Origin: Symbiodinium natans
Lineage: Eukaryota; Sar; Dinophyceae; Suessiales; Symbiodiniaceae
Length of the DNA stretch: 64,000 nt
NCBI GenBank assembly: GCA_905221605.1
Contig: CAJNDS010002127.1
Span: 78,501-142,500, forward strand
Reading direction: 5' to 3'
Shown here: piece by piece, positions 20,287-29,556 of the stretch
How positions within the stretch are numbered: position 1 is the first letter of the stretch
How the letters are laid out: each line of letters begins with the position of its first letter
The notes under the pieces: model-generated
The model's database searches: none
What the model was told of the DNA's origin: nothing
The model's input: only the letters and a program-made list of their open reading frames with translations
Position numbers and translations under genes: made by a program

Positions 20287-22346
20287 CTGTGTCGGAGTTA
20301 AAGGGTCCTTAGGACCCTTTAGGGCAAAAACAACCCAAAACCCCAAAACCCTCCTGCAAAAAAAAGGGTTCAGGGTGTTGGGTTTTGTTTCGGGGTTCGG
20401 GGGTTTTGGGCTTTAGGTTGCAAAGGGGAACCCCAAAAGATGTAGAGTTAAAAGGTTGGCTAGGAAAGTTTGGGTTTAGGGTTTAGGGTTTAGGGTTTAG
20501 GGTTTAGGGTTTAGGGTTTAGGGTTTAGGGTTTAGGGTTTGGGGTTTGGGGTTTGGGGTTTGGGGTTTGGGGTTTGGGGTTTGGGGTTTGGGGTTTGGGG
20601 TTTAGTGTTTAGTGTTTAGTGTTTAGTGTTTTAGGGCTTAAGGTTTAGGGTTTAGGGTTTAGGGTCTTGTGACTGAGGGCCGGGGTGCTTTGGGTCTCGG
20701 GCACTTGTTTTCGCCTTAGGATGACAAGTATAAGAACTGCGAACCTAAACCCTAAACCCTGAACCCTTAATTTTGAACTCTGAACCCTAAACCCTAAACC
20801 CTAAACCCCTAAACCCCTAAACCCCTAAACCCCTAAACCTTTAAACCCCTAAACCCCTAAACCCCTAAACCCCTAAACCCCTAAACCCATAAACCCCTAA
20901 AGCCCTAAAGCCCTAAAGCCCTAAAGCCCTAAAGCCCTAAAGCCCAAAAGCCCTAAAGCCCTAAAGCCCTAAAGCCCTAAACCCCTAAACCCCTAAACCC
21001 TAAACGGAACTTTCCTTTGGCTGCTAAACGCGGCAGGCGACATCCTTAGGATGCGAGTCTTTCACCGTTGCTACTGTAGGTTCGGCCCCCCATGCAGTAC
21101 GATGATCTTTAGGGGTTTCATGGTTCGGGGACTTTCGCCCACTTATCCCGCAACTTGCCCCGGGCGACGCAATCTGTACATGGCCCTTCACGCGGGGTCG
21201 TCTGTGACCTTCTCGTTTCGCAGCACCTGCACACACAGTTCCTTCAAGAACCAAATGAGCCCTGAACGGGGTTATGGTTCATATACCCGAAACCCTCAAC
21301 CCTCAACCCTAAACCCTCAACCTTCAACCTTCAACCCTAAACCCTAAACCCTAAATATGGATTTATGGTTCATATACCCGAAACCCTCAACCCTAAACCC
21401 TAAACCCTGAATTCTAGTAGTATGTGGGTATATGTCCTCCCCATGTTAGGGTTCATTTTTGGTCCCTTACCAAGGTTTCCTGAGGCCACCAAGCAACAGC
21501 TCCCATGCACTACATACGGTCTAGGGTCTTCAGGGTTTTTAGGGCTTTTTTTTAAGGGTTCTTGAGGGTTTTCTTTAGGGTTTGGAGGGTTTTGTTTAGG
21601 GTTTTTAGGGTTTTTGAGGGTTTTGGGGTTGTTTGGACTTGTTTTGGGTTTTTTGGGGTCTTTAGGATGTTTTTGGTGTTTTGGTTTTTGCTTTTGATAT
21701 ATCTTTGTAGGGTTTGGAGATTTGCGTTTAGGGTTGCCGACTTCCCGAAAGCCCCTCTCCAAGACCTGACATCCCTAGCATGGTTGCGATAGAACTACAC
21801 ATTTTAAAAACACCATTCCTGAATGAGTTTTAGTACCCTGAAAAGTGTAAAGTGTCACCAACACTGTGACATGCCTAAACCCTAAACCCTAAACCCTAAA
21901 CCCTAAACCCTAAACCCTAAACACTAAACCCTAAACCCTAAACCCTGAACCCTAAGCTCTCAACCCGAAACTCTCACGAAAGCCAACACCCTCAGGCCTT
22001 TTTGCCCAGAACCCTACATGCCGGCGCCTAAGCAACCCCAGAAAGCCCCGAACCCTAAACCCTAAACCCCAAACGCTTAACCCTAAACCCCAAACCCTAA
22101 ACCCCCATCGCCGGAACAAACAGACATGCTACGAGCAGCCTTATCCCCTAAACCCTGAACCCCAAACCATAACAACACAAACCATAACACCCTAAACCCT
22201 AAAACCCTGCACCCTCACCCTAAACCTTAAACCCCCAACACCCCAAACCCTCCTTAAACCCTAAGCCCGCCCTAAACCCTAAACCCTAAACCCTGAACCC
22301 TGAACCCTGAACCCTAATTCCTAAACCCTGAACCCGAACCCTTCAC
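20287..22346. other. repeat mosaic with one unassigned island
   Basis: Holds TTTAGGG to TTTGGGG to TTTAGTG variant blocks (20470-20630), CCCCTAAA and CCCTAAAG 8-mer blocks (about 20795-21004), and an island at 21005-21290 open on both strands (76 codons minus, 98 plus) with no recognised motif. A T/G-rich stretch lies at 21530-21720. Confidence 0.45.
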
Positions 22347-22420
22347 CCTGAGGACGGGCTGCCGTAACCCCGGGAAGGGCTCTCGGCCTGGCGATAGAGC
22401 ACCTTGAGGCGGTTGATATC
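22347..22420 (-). CDS. candidate exon with strong splice sites
   Basis: The acceptor is CTGCCTCCGCGCGTCAG and the donor CAGG before GTGAAG. The 74-nt frame reads DINRLKVLYRQAESPSRGYG then SPSS. Helical and charged at first, then Ser/Gly-rich. Product not recognised. Confidence 0.6.
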
Positions 22421-22511
22421 CTGACGCGCGGAGGCAGGGGGACGCTTATTGAGCTTTCTACAACAAGAGTTTGAATACACAGATGCACATCCTTAAAAAA
22501 TATTTGTTCGT

Positions 22512-22635
22512 ATGTATGAATGTATGTATGAATGTATGTATGAATGTATGTATGAATGTATGTATGAATGTATGTATGAATGTATGTATGTATGTATGTA
22601 TGTATGTATGTATGTATGTATGTATGTATGTGTAT
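22512..22635 (+). repeat. (TATG)n / (TATGAATG)n microsatellite
   Basis: TATGAATG octamers pass into pure TATG tetramers and end in a short (TA)n run. Long open frames across it are artefacts. Confidence 0.95.
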
Positions 22636-23789
22636 ATATATATATACACATACTTGTACATATGTGCAAACATGTCTGTTAGCTCTGTTTGCTGATGCTG
22701 TATAAATTCTTTAGGCTTCTTCTGCCCGGGGGAAAAAGGCACTGAGAGAGCCCCGCGAGCCCAGGCCCTTCAGAAGTTCAGATTTTGAGGGTTTAGGGTT
22801 TAGGGTTTGGTTGTTTAGGGTTTGGGGTTTAGGGTTTAGGACTTTTTCGCAAACCTGGTCACACCCCAACCAAGCCCCACCCTGAACCGCTATTGGCCAA
22901 CTTTCCGAGTGAGGGGTCGTTACCTGCAGCCCTGGTGGGTGTCTTGGGTTGGAATGCTCTTGTCTTGTGAGCTTCCCAGTTACCTCGAAATTGCCTACAA
23001 GCCCCAACCTCGGGCACCTAACAACGAACTCTGAACCTCAAACCCACAAGCCTTCCCCTACCTCCCTTAAACCCGAAACGACGTTGACCCAAAAGCACCT
23101 CAATTTGGACCGCACAGCTATCACGCGACTGCCACCAAGTATGCCTGTACAGCCACCTAGATCCGGAACTGACAACCCTACACCCGAAACATCCTGAACT
23201 CGCTAAACCCTAGACACTTCAACCCCAACCCTACAACCCTGCGACCCCTAAACCCCCAAACTCAAGAGCCCCAAAACCCTAAACCCGACCCTTCTTGTAG
23301 CATGGTTACTGGGCTTGGAAAAACCTCATTTACAAAACCTTACAACCCAAGCAGTTACCAACCCACCCGAAACCCCTACAACCCTGCGACCCTGAACCCT
23401 GCAACCCTAAACCCAAGCCCTGCACTCAACAGCCCTAAACCCCGAAACCCGAAAAAACCTTACAGCCCAAGCAGTTACCAACCCACCTCTCCAGCGCGGA
23501 TGCCGGCCTCTGGCTCGGTCGGGGGTTGGAGGGTCTTCGGGCTCAGAGGTCCAAGGTCTTAGGGGGTTTGTCGAGCTTCCCTAAACCCCAAACCCCAAAC
23601 CCTAAACCCTAAACCCTAAGCCCTAAGCCCGAAGCCCGAAGCCCTAAACCCTAAGCCCTAAGCCCTAAGCCCTAAAGCCCTAAAGCCGAAAGCCTTGGTG
23701 GTTTAGGGTGTATAGGTTTAGGGCTCCGGAATTGTGATCTTGAGGCTGGTTTGAGTTTGGGGTTTACGGGTTTAGGGTTTCAGGGGTTG

Positions 23790-24074
23790 GGGTTTAGGGT
23801 TTAGGGTTTAGGGTTTAGGGTTTAGGGTTTAGGGTTTAGGGTTTAGGGTTTAGGGTTTAGGGTTTAGGGTTTAGGGTTTAGGGTTTAGGGTTTAGGGTTT
23901 AGGGTTTAGGGTTTAGGGTTTAGGGTTTAGGGTTTAGGGTTTAGGGTTTAGGGTTTAGGGTTTAGGGGGTTTAGGGTTTAGGGTTTAGGGTTTAGGGTTT
24001 AGGGTTTAGGGTTTAGGGTTTAGGGTTTAGGGTTTAGGGTTTAGGGTTTAGGGTTTAGGGTTTAGGGTTTAGGG
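23790..24074 (+). repeat. longest (TTTAGGG)n array in the window
   Basis: About 40 units over 285 bp, nearly perfect, with one expanded unit (TTTAGGGGG) near 23965. Confidence 0.95.
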
Positions 24075-24278
24075 CAGAGTTCATCGAACTTCCCCAAATC
24101 CTAAACCCTAAACCATTGGTGGCTCAGGGAAGTTGAGGGTTGGAGAATTAAGATCTTCAGGGTGGCTGGGAATCAGGGTTTAGGGTTTCATTGTTTACGG
24201 TTGAGTGTAGGGTTTGGTGTTTGGTGTTTGGTGTTTAGGGTTTAGGGCTTAGGGCTTAGGGTTTAAAGGTTTAGGGTT

Positions 24279-24388
24279 TAAAGGTTTAGGGTTTAGGGTT
24301 TAGGGTTTAGGGTTTAGGGTTTAGGGTTTAGGGTTTAGGGTTTAGGGTTTAGGGTTTAGGGTTTAGGGTTTAGGGTTTAGGGTTTAGG
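24279..24388 (+). repeat. (TTTAGGG)n array
   Basis: About fifteen units, followed by TTTGGGG and TTGAGGG variants. Confidence 0.95.
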
Positions 24389-24847
24389 GTTTGGGGTTTG
24401 GGGTTGAGGGTTGAGGGTTGAGGGTTGAGGGTTTGGTGTTTAGGGCTTGGGGTTGAGTTTAGGGTTGAGGGTTGTCAGGTCTTCGTCCGCGTTGTGGGGC
24501 GTGGTGTCTGGACGGCGGAGGTGCCTTTGGTGGTTTAAGGCAGGTGTCTTCCTTTCTGAAAAAAACGGGCACACTTTTCCCGCCGGATTGTTTTGTAATA
24601 AAGGAACCCAGAACCCAAAGAAGGTCAAAGGGGCACCACTGACCTTCCGAGTTGATGGGCAGGATTGAGGCTTCTGGGACCAGCTTCTTTTGCGTGGAGG
24701 ACCCCCCAAACCCCTAAACCCAAAATCCCATTTCGAAAAAAACCAAAACCTACACCCCAAACCCCAAATCCTGAAACCCAAAACCCTGAACCCTAAACAC
24801 CCCCAAAAACGTAAAAGCCCAACAGGCACAAACGCCCTGCACCCTGC

Positions 24848-24921
24848 CTGGCAAATGCGGCCCATTTCGGTCCGCAGCGGCGGGGAAGCTACCGGCTGGC
24901 CTTTCTGGATGAGGAACAGGC
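24848..24921 (-). CDS. candidate exon
   Basis: The acceptor is AGAGCCCAG and the donor is TGCCAG before GCAGGG (GC). The frame reads LFLIQKGQPVASPPLRTEMG then RICQ. A second frame is also open, so the reading is tentative. Confidence 0.45.
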
Positions 24922-25210
24922 CTGGGCTCTGATATTTTGAAGGGTTTAGGGTTTAGGGTTTAGGGTTTAGGGTTTAGGGTTTAGGGTGCGTCAGGTTGAA
25001 TGGTCTGATGACAGGGCCCTTAAAGTCGCGGCAAGGGCTGCCGAGTGCAGCAGGTTACCGAAGTTGTGGCGCCCTCTCTGGGGCCCGGGTTACACAACCG
25101 AGAAGATGGACTTAGGGCACCCTAAACCCTAAACCCTAAACCCTAAACCCTAAACCCTAAACCCTTTGTTGGCGAGGGGACCGAACCCCTAACGCCGAAC
25201 CCAGGCTCAC

Positions 25211-25265
25211 TGCTTCCCGGGTGCTCTCTTCAAGGCCCTTGGCGTTGCCTTCGCGGGGGTTGTTG
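25211..25265 (-). CDS. candidate exon just downstream of the Penelope-bearing intron
   Basis: The frame NPREGNAKGLEESTREA ends at GAAGCA before GTGAGC, a consensus donor. The acceptor is CCCAAAG. The TTTAGGG array that follows on the plus strand separates it from the retroelement. Confidence 0.5.
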
Positions 25266-25289
25266 CTTTGGGGGGCTCAGAGTGGTTGA

Positions 25290-25425
25290 GGTTTAGGGTT
25301 TAGGGTTTAGGGTTTAGGGTTTAGGGTTTAGGGTTTAGGGTTTAGGGTTTAGGGTTTAGGGTTTAGGGTTTAGGGTTTAGGGTTTAGGGTTTAGGGTTTA
25401 GGGTTTAGGGTTTAGGGTTTAGGGT
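25290..25425 (+). repeat. (TTTAGGG)n array left of the Penelope-like element
   Basis: About nineteen perfect units, then degenerate units to 25599, where the retroelement starts. Same strand orientation as the element. Confidence 0.95.
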
Positions 25426-25631
25426 TTTAGGTTTAGGGTTTAGGGGGTTTTGGGTTTAGGGTTTAGGTTTAGGGTTTAGTTAGGGTTTAGGGTTCAGGGT
25501 TTAGGGTTTGGGGTTTAGGGTTGAGGGTTTAGGGTATAGGGTATAGGGTTTCGAGTTTAGAGTTTAGGGTTGAGAGTTTAGGGTTTAGGGTTGAGGGTTA
25601 GTAGTGTGTTCGCGCACATTGTAGTCGTGCC

Positions 25632-27320
25632 ATGGCTTTCTTGTCTGGCACAACTGGCCTTCCCCAGAATGCTGTCCCAGCATTGGGGAACGTTTCGGGA
25701 GGTGCGCGTACCGCATTGGGGAATCAAGGTGGAGCAAATGCGTGGTTTGCTCATGGTGCATCATCAGTACCAGGTGACCGTGGTCGATCATTTAGACGTG
25801 CATCCTCATTGCCTCGTTCAAGTCCGTATCCAAATCCGGATATGCAACATGTCCAGCAACCACCACAAGCAGTAGTGAATGCGCCCGTCCCGGCCCTTCA
25901 GAACCAGCTACCTGCTGCGCCTGTTGCACAAGATGTTGAGATGGACCCTTTGCTGGCTGATATCAACAGGTTGATTAGCTCCTTGAGTCTAGAACCGATG
26001 CTGCCTCTGACGAAAGTTGAGTTCACCGACGTGCCTGTTGACCTCGTCAACTTGATGGTGCGACAAGATGATTTCATCAGCAGTGGCAGCTTTAAGGAGC
26101 TAGTGCCTGATTTCATTGAGCGAGCCATCAAGGTCTATCATGGAGAGTGCGATGCTTTGCACAAAGCTCTTCATACACTCAAGCTTGATGCTGCGCTGTA
26201 CGCTCAAGGCAAATGGCCGCGACCGCTGCAGCACAAATCAGGTCAGCAGTTCAAGAAAGAAATGAAAGAAGAGTTCGATGTGGCCCAAAAGAAGGCAGAT
26301 GACCAAAAAGCTATGGAAGATTTCAAGCGCAAAATTGAAGCCTCGAAGCAGTGGGTTTCCTGGAAGGCTAAGGATCTGGACACAATGAATTTCATTTCCA
26401 CAAAGCTTGGCGAGCTCTACGACAAGTTGCTTGAGAACCAGATGCGCGTAGACAAGAATGACATGCAGAAGATGAGAGCCCACGTAGTCTGCGTTCTTCA
26501 TGCCCAGTTGCCGGAGCACATGCACAAGGCTGCCAAGAAGTATGCGGACCGAAGCAAAGACAAAGCAGATTCAGACAAGAAGCGGTTGGACCGTGAGCAG
26601 AAATTCGATGAGCTTATTCAGATGTACCCCAAGGTTGCATTAGCCGTTTTCTTTCGCGAAATGGAAGAGCGTTTGATTTCTGTCTGCCTTGCCAGGAAAG
26701 AACAAATGGAACAAGAATATCGTCGAGTTAGACGTGGGCAACAATTGACGACTCTCGAGGACCAAGTCTACAACATGAAGGCCGATTTGCAAAAAAACGG
26801 CTTTGCCCACCTGGACTCACGGATGACCCAAATATTCCAGCAGAGCAAGTCCAAGGTGAAGGGCAACAAGGTTGGCTCTGGTTCAAGAGGCATGCAAACA
26901 GGCGTGCAAAGCAGCAGCCGTCGTCGAAGCAACAGCTCAACGCACCAAAGCAAAAACAAGACGCGCGGCCGTGCGCGCAGTGCAAGCAAAGCAGACAGAA
27001 GCCACAGCAAGAACAATCAGCAACGCGACATGTCCACTTCGGCGCAGAACCGGCAAAAAGCAACGAGAACCAAATCTCAAACTTCGAAAACATCGCAGCG
27101 AAGCGCAAGGACATCTTCTACGAGAGGGCGATCCAGCGCGCAGCAGCAAGCTTCCGCCAACCGAAGCTCAAGATCAAGGCAGTCGCAAAGTTCCGTGAGA
27201 TCTATGACCAGCCAACAGAGGAGCTTCAGCCGCAACACCTCCCGCAGCAAGAGCAATCGTTCCAAGCAGGGCAGCAGATGCAGCAGCCGAAGCAAAACAA
27301 GCCGCGCGACCTTTACATGA
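25632..27320 (+). CDS. first frame of the Penelope-like element (coiled-coil, basic tail)
   Basis: A 562-residue frame starting 32 bases into the element (context GTGCCATGG). Residues 1-110 are Gly/Pro/Ala-rich. Residues about 200-385 are charged and helical (FKKEMKEEFDVAQKKADDQK, DKKRLDREQKFDELIQ). Beyond about residue 400 the frame becomes Ser/Arg/Gln-rich, where the reverse transcriptase frame is open on the same bases. Such first proteins in related elements may bind nucleic acid or multimerise, but no known domain is recognised here. The last 170 or so codons may be rarely translated if most ribosomes shift frame at 26792. Confidence 0.75.
   Translation: MAFLSGTTGLPQNAVPALGNVSGGARTALGNQGGANAWFAHGASSVPGDRGRSFRRASSLPRSSPYPNPDMQHVQQPPQAVVNAPVPALQNQLPAAPVAQDVEMDPLLADINRLISSLSLEPMLPLTKVEFTDVPVDLVNLMVRQDDFISSGSFKELVPDFIERAIKVYHGECDALHKALHTLKLDAALYAQGKWPRPLQHKSGQQFKKEMKEEFDVAQKKADDQKAMEDFKRKIEASKQWVSWKAKDLDTMNFISTKLGELYDKLLENQMRVDKNDMQKMRAHVVCVLHAQLPEHMHKAAKKYADRSKDKADSDKKRLDREQKFDELIQMYPKVALAVFFREMEERLISVCLARKEQMEQEYRRVRRGQQLTTLEDQVYNMKADLQKNGFAHLDSRMTQIFQQSKSKVKGNKVGSGSRGMQTGVQSSSRRRSNSSTHQSKNKTRGRARSASKADRSHSKNNQQRDMSTSAQNRQKATRTKSQTSKTSQRSARTSSTRGRSSAQQQASANRSSRSRQSQSSVRSMTSQQRSFSRNTSRSKSNRSKQGSRCSSRSKTSRATFT
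26792..26798 (+). promoter_or_regulatory. candidate -1 frameshift heptamer A AAA AAC
   Basis: The bases lie in the first frame as CAA AAA AAC, the classical slippery heptamer. The -1 frame is open from 26732 through the reverse transcriptase stop at 29374, so a shift here makes one fused protein. A small GGC-TTT-GCC hairpin follows, but no strong stimulatory structure is obvious by eye. Confidence 0.65.
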
Positions 27321-29374
27321 ACATTCGTAATCTCCGCCGTTGCCATTTTGGCAACAAACGCCGCGGACACCAGTGCAAGTCTACGACCCATGTACAGCAC
27401 GAATCACCCCGCAACCTTACAGCGCTCTTCTTCGAGTATGTACAGCAGCTGACCTTGGTTGATTTGGTTTTGATTCGAAAGTTCATTTCCCTACACCAGA
27501 CAGATGTGGATCCAGAGACTTTTCCTCCAGCAGCACAGACATTGCTCATCCTCGGGGACAAATTCATTCCCATGGCGCAATGCAGTCGTCACTCGCTACG
27601 AGATTCTCTACAAGACCTCGTGCGCAAAGTGAAGTTGCGACTGTTCTTTGACAACAGACCCAAGAAGCAGAAGAATCAAAACACTTTCTTCAAGAGTTTT
27701 CGACTACCATCACGCTTCATCCCGAAGCTCGATGCAGAGATCGAACAAGAGTTAGAGTCATGGTCTGAGGGCTTGTTGTCCAAAGCTTGCAGATTGATGC
27801 ATCTGCAGCCGAAGCCAACAACTCCCTTTTTCATACAGAAAGCCTTGGTATGGCTTAAAGAAAACAGGCATTTTGTTTGCAAGATATCCGCCGACAAAGG
27901 GTATGGCCCGGCATACATTTCAACAGGTCGTCTTCGCGAGCAATACCTGCGTGAAACCGCTGACGGTGCCTTTACAAAGATTTCAAGCAGTCAGCTCATG
28001 TGGTCATTAATTGCAGCATATGATCAGTTGCAGGCGATTTGCGACAGTGCAATACAGAATCGTTTGGTTGATGTTGGCACCATGCGCTTCATTCTACAGC
28101 CTTTGCGTGAGCTCGGGTTTCCAAATCCTCGCAAAGATGTATTGCCTGACGTTTTGTCCTGTGTTGGGAAAATCCGATACCTCGTCAAACTGCACAAACC
28201 TGGATGTAAGTTGCGGCGAGTGGAAGTTGATACAAGATCCCCGTTCAACAACTTGACTTTATTTGTTTCCAGCATTTTGCGGCAAGTCGTTACAGTTTGC
28301 CAAACAACTGTGCTGGATTCCAAGCAAGTACTATTGGACCTCTTAGATCAGCCTCCTCCTCTTTCACTCGAGCCCAACTCTGTGGTTTTCGTAGCTGCCG
28401 ACTTGCAGGACTTTTACCCACGCATCAATCTGGACTCTCTCCAGGTATCACTTCGTTCTGGATTGGATGCCTATTATGGCGTAAATGAGGCTGCCAAGAA
28501 CTTCGTTGCCAAATTAGTCTTCATCATTTTGCATAACAAAGCGGTTCTGATCAATGGCAGCCTTTATCGCAAGGCTAGGTCATTGAGCATTGGTGAACGC
28601 ATTGCTACTGATGCTGCCAACATACACCGTGAGCATCATTTCGGACCTCTTGTGCGCGAAGCTTTCCAAACCGGGTTGCTTTGCAAATATTATGGATATG
28701 TCGATGACACCGCCAGCATTTTTCGCGGAAGTTTGGAGTCTACCCAAGCTTTCTTGACGGCTCTTCAGAATGTTGATCCTGTTCAATTTTCGTGGACTTT
28801 CAGCATTTCACGGTCTCAGCTTGACTTCTTGGATCTTTCCATCCGGTTTGATGGGAGGCAGCTGCACACCTTCGTGCACAAAAAGCCGCACCACAATCCA
28901 CAGTACCTGCACGCATACAGTGAGCATCCTTTGCATTGTCGGAAGCATATTTTCAGAAGCCAAGTTGCAAGGTTTCTGGTGTTGAATAGCACTGAACGTG
29001 GCTTTCTTGATGATGTGAGTTCTTTACGCCAACAGCTTGCAAAAAGGTTACATCCCGAATCTTGGTTTTCCCAAGCCAAGTACGATGTGGATCGCCGGAC
29101 AAGTTTGCTGAACAAGCTACGAGCAAGATGCTTCAAATCAGGCTCCCACGGGCATGCGATGCCTACAGTGAGTCCTATCGTATGCAAGCTTGAGTACAGT
29201 GAAGAGGCCAAACGTCTTGGGCTTCAAACCGCATGGAACAAGTTGAAAGCCAAACTAGCGCGCTTTCACGCTTTCGAAGAATCAACGTTGCCAGAGGCAA
29301 AGTTGACAGTTGCTTGGAAATGTTCTTTCAGTCTTTTCCGGCAAACATACCGGTACAATTTCGTGCCGGGGTGA
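26798..29374 (+). CDS. Penelope-like reverse transcriptase
   Basis: Open in the -1 frame relative to the first frame. An internal ATG at 27278 is possible, but protein-like sequence extends well upstream of it (NFENIAAKRKDIFYERAIQR near 27080-27140). Counting from that ATG: KLHKPG at residues 304-309; motif A AADLQDFYPRI with Asp375; motif B-like GERIATDAANI; motif C YGYVDD with Asp476 and Asp477; FLDLSI at 517; and the Penelope thumb signature YLHAYSEHPLHCRKHIF from 543. About 155 residues follow without a GIY-YIG motif, so this is the endonuclease-lacking type. Penelope reverse transcriptases are the closest relatives of telomerase reverse transcriptase. Confidence 0.9.
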   Translation, partial: RLCPPGLTDDPNIPAEQVQGEGQQGWLWFKRHANRRAKQQPSSKQQLNAPKQKQDARPCAQCKQSRQKPQQEQSATRHVHFGAEPAKSNENQISNFENIAAKRKDIFYERAIQRAAASFRQPKLKIKAVAKFREIYDQPTEELQPQHLPQQEQSFQAGQQMQQPKQNKPRDLYMNIRNLRRCHFGNKRRGHQCKSTTHVQHESPRNLTALFFEYVQQLTLVDLVLIRKFISLHQTDVDPETFPPAAQTLLILGDKFIPMAQCSRHSLRDSLQDLVRKVKLRLFFDNRPKKQKNQNTFFKSFRLPSRFIPKLDAEIEQELESWSEGLLSKACRLMHLQPKPTTPFFIQKALVWLKENRHFVCKISADKGYGPAYISTGRLREQYLRETADGAFTKISSSQLMWSLIAAYDQLQAICDSAIQNRLVDVGTMRFILQPLRELGFPNPRKDVLPDVLSCVGKIRYLVKLHKPGCKLRRVEVDTRSPFNNLTLFVSSILRQVVTVCQTTVLDSKQVLLDLLDQPPPLSLEPNSVVFVAADLQDFYPRINLDSLQVSLRSGLDAYYGVNEAAKNFVAKLVFIILHNKAVLINGSLYRKARSLSIGERIATDAANIHREHHFGPLVREAFQTGLLCKYYGYVDDTASIFRGSLESTQAFLTALQNVDPVQFSWTFSISRSQLDFLDLSIRFDGRQLHTFVHKKPHHNPQYLHAYSEHPLHCRKHIFRSQVARFLVLNSTERGFLDDVSSLRQQLAKRLHPESWFSQAKYDVDRRTSLLNKLRARCFKSGSHGHAMPTVSPIVCKLEYSEEAKRLGLQTAWNKLKAKLARFHAFEESTLPEAKLTVAWKCSFSLFRQTYRYNFVPG

Positions 29375-29437
29375 GGGCTGGGTGGGCTTTTAATGTGCAT
29401 GCACATAAAAAGTAGCAGCACACATGTCCAGGACGTT

Positions 29438-29514
29438 ACTGATCTACAGCTGCTTATCGCAGCTGTATGGCTGATGAGTGCCTGATGGCACGAAACCGGT
29501 ACCAGTAGATCAGT
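29438..29514 (+). ncRNA. hammerhead ribozyme-like motif in the retroelement 3' region
   Basis: Core CTGATGA at 29471-29477. Stem II is GTGCC/GGCAC (29478-29482 with 29487-29491, loop TGAT). GAA follows at 29492-29494. Stem III is minimal, ACC/GGT at 29495-29500 with no loop, so it is either one A-U pair closing CCGG or a two-molecule helix. The cleavage triplet is GTA (29499-29501). Stem I is TGG/CCA, then an outer 9-bp helix (29438-29446 with 29506-29514), with an extra hairpin CAGCTGC/GCAGCTG in its 5' strand. Hammerheads with very short stem III are known in Penelope-like elements. All core bases are present; activity is untested. Confidence 0.75.
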
Positions 29515-29556
29515 GCCCAAAAGCGACGCTTGCGCTCCTTCCTTGAGTAGTGTGTT

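Larger units (their letters stand above)
22640..24847. other. repeat mosaic without a confident gene
   Basis: Includes islands 22855-23200 and 24490-24660 with open but unrecognised frames, blocks of CCCTAAG-type units near 23600-23690, and the two TTTAGGG arrays listed separately. The segment at about 24599-24650 resembles one arm of a family A foldback element. Confidence 0.4.
25600..29556 (+). mobile_element. Penelope-like retroelement without endonuclease
   Basis: A 3.96-kb unit with two long plus-strand frames, a Penelope-type reverse transcriptase, and a hammerhead-like fold at its 3' side. It starts straight out of a TTTAGGG array, and TTTAGGG-type sequence resumes within about 110 bp of its end. 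An 11-bp direct repeat AGTAGTGTGTT marks both proposed edges (25600-25610, 29546-29556). Penelope-like elements without the GIY-YIG nuclease are known to sit at telomeres in rotifers, fungi, protists and plants. Here the copy lies within what looks like an intron of a minus-strand gene. The frames are uninterrupted, so it may be young. Confidence 0.85.

Noticed and set aside
21024-21347. Gene on either strand at 21005-21290
   Set aside because: Overlapping open frames on both strands without motifs or consistent splice sites; chance cannot be excluded in GC-rich sequence.
27330-27360. Dinoflagellate spliced-leader relic (CCATTTTGGC)
   Set aside because: Only about ten bases match; it lies inside the reverse transcriptase frame and is part of a GTTGCCATTTTGGCAAC palindrome. 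No full spliced-leader sequence was seen.
29050-29374. GIY-YIG endonuclease at the end of the reverse transcriptase
   Set aside because: No GIY or YIG motif or catalytic Arg/Glu pattern is visible in the last 150 or so residues.
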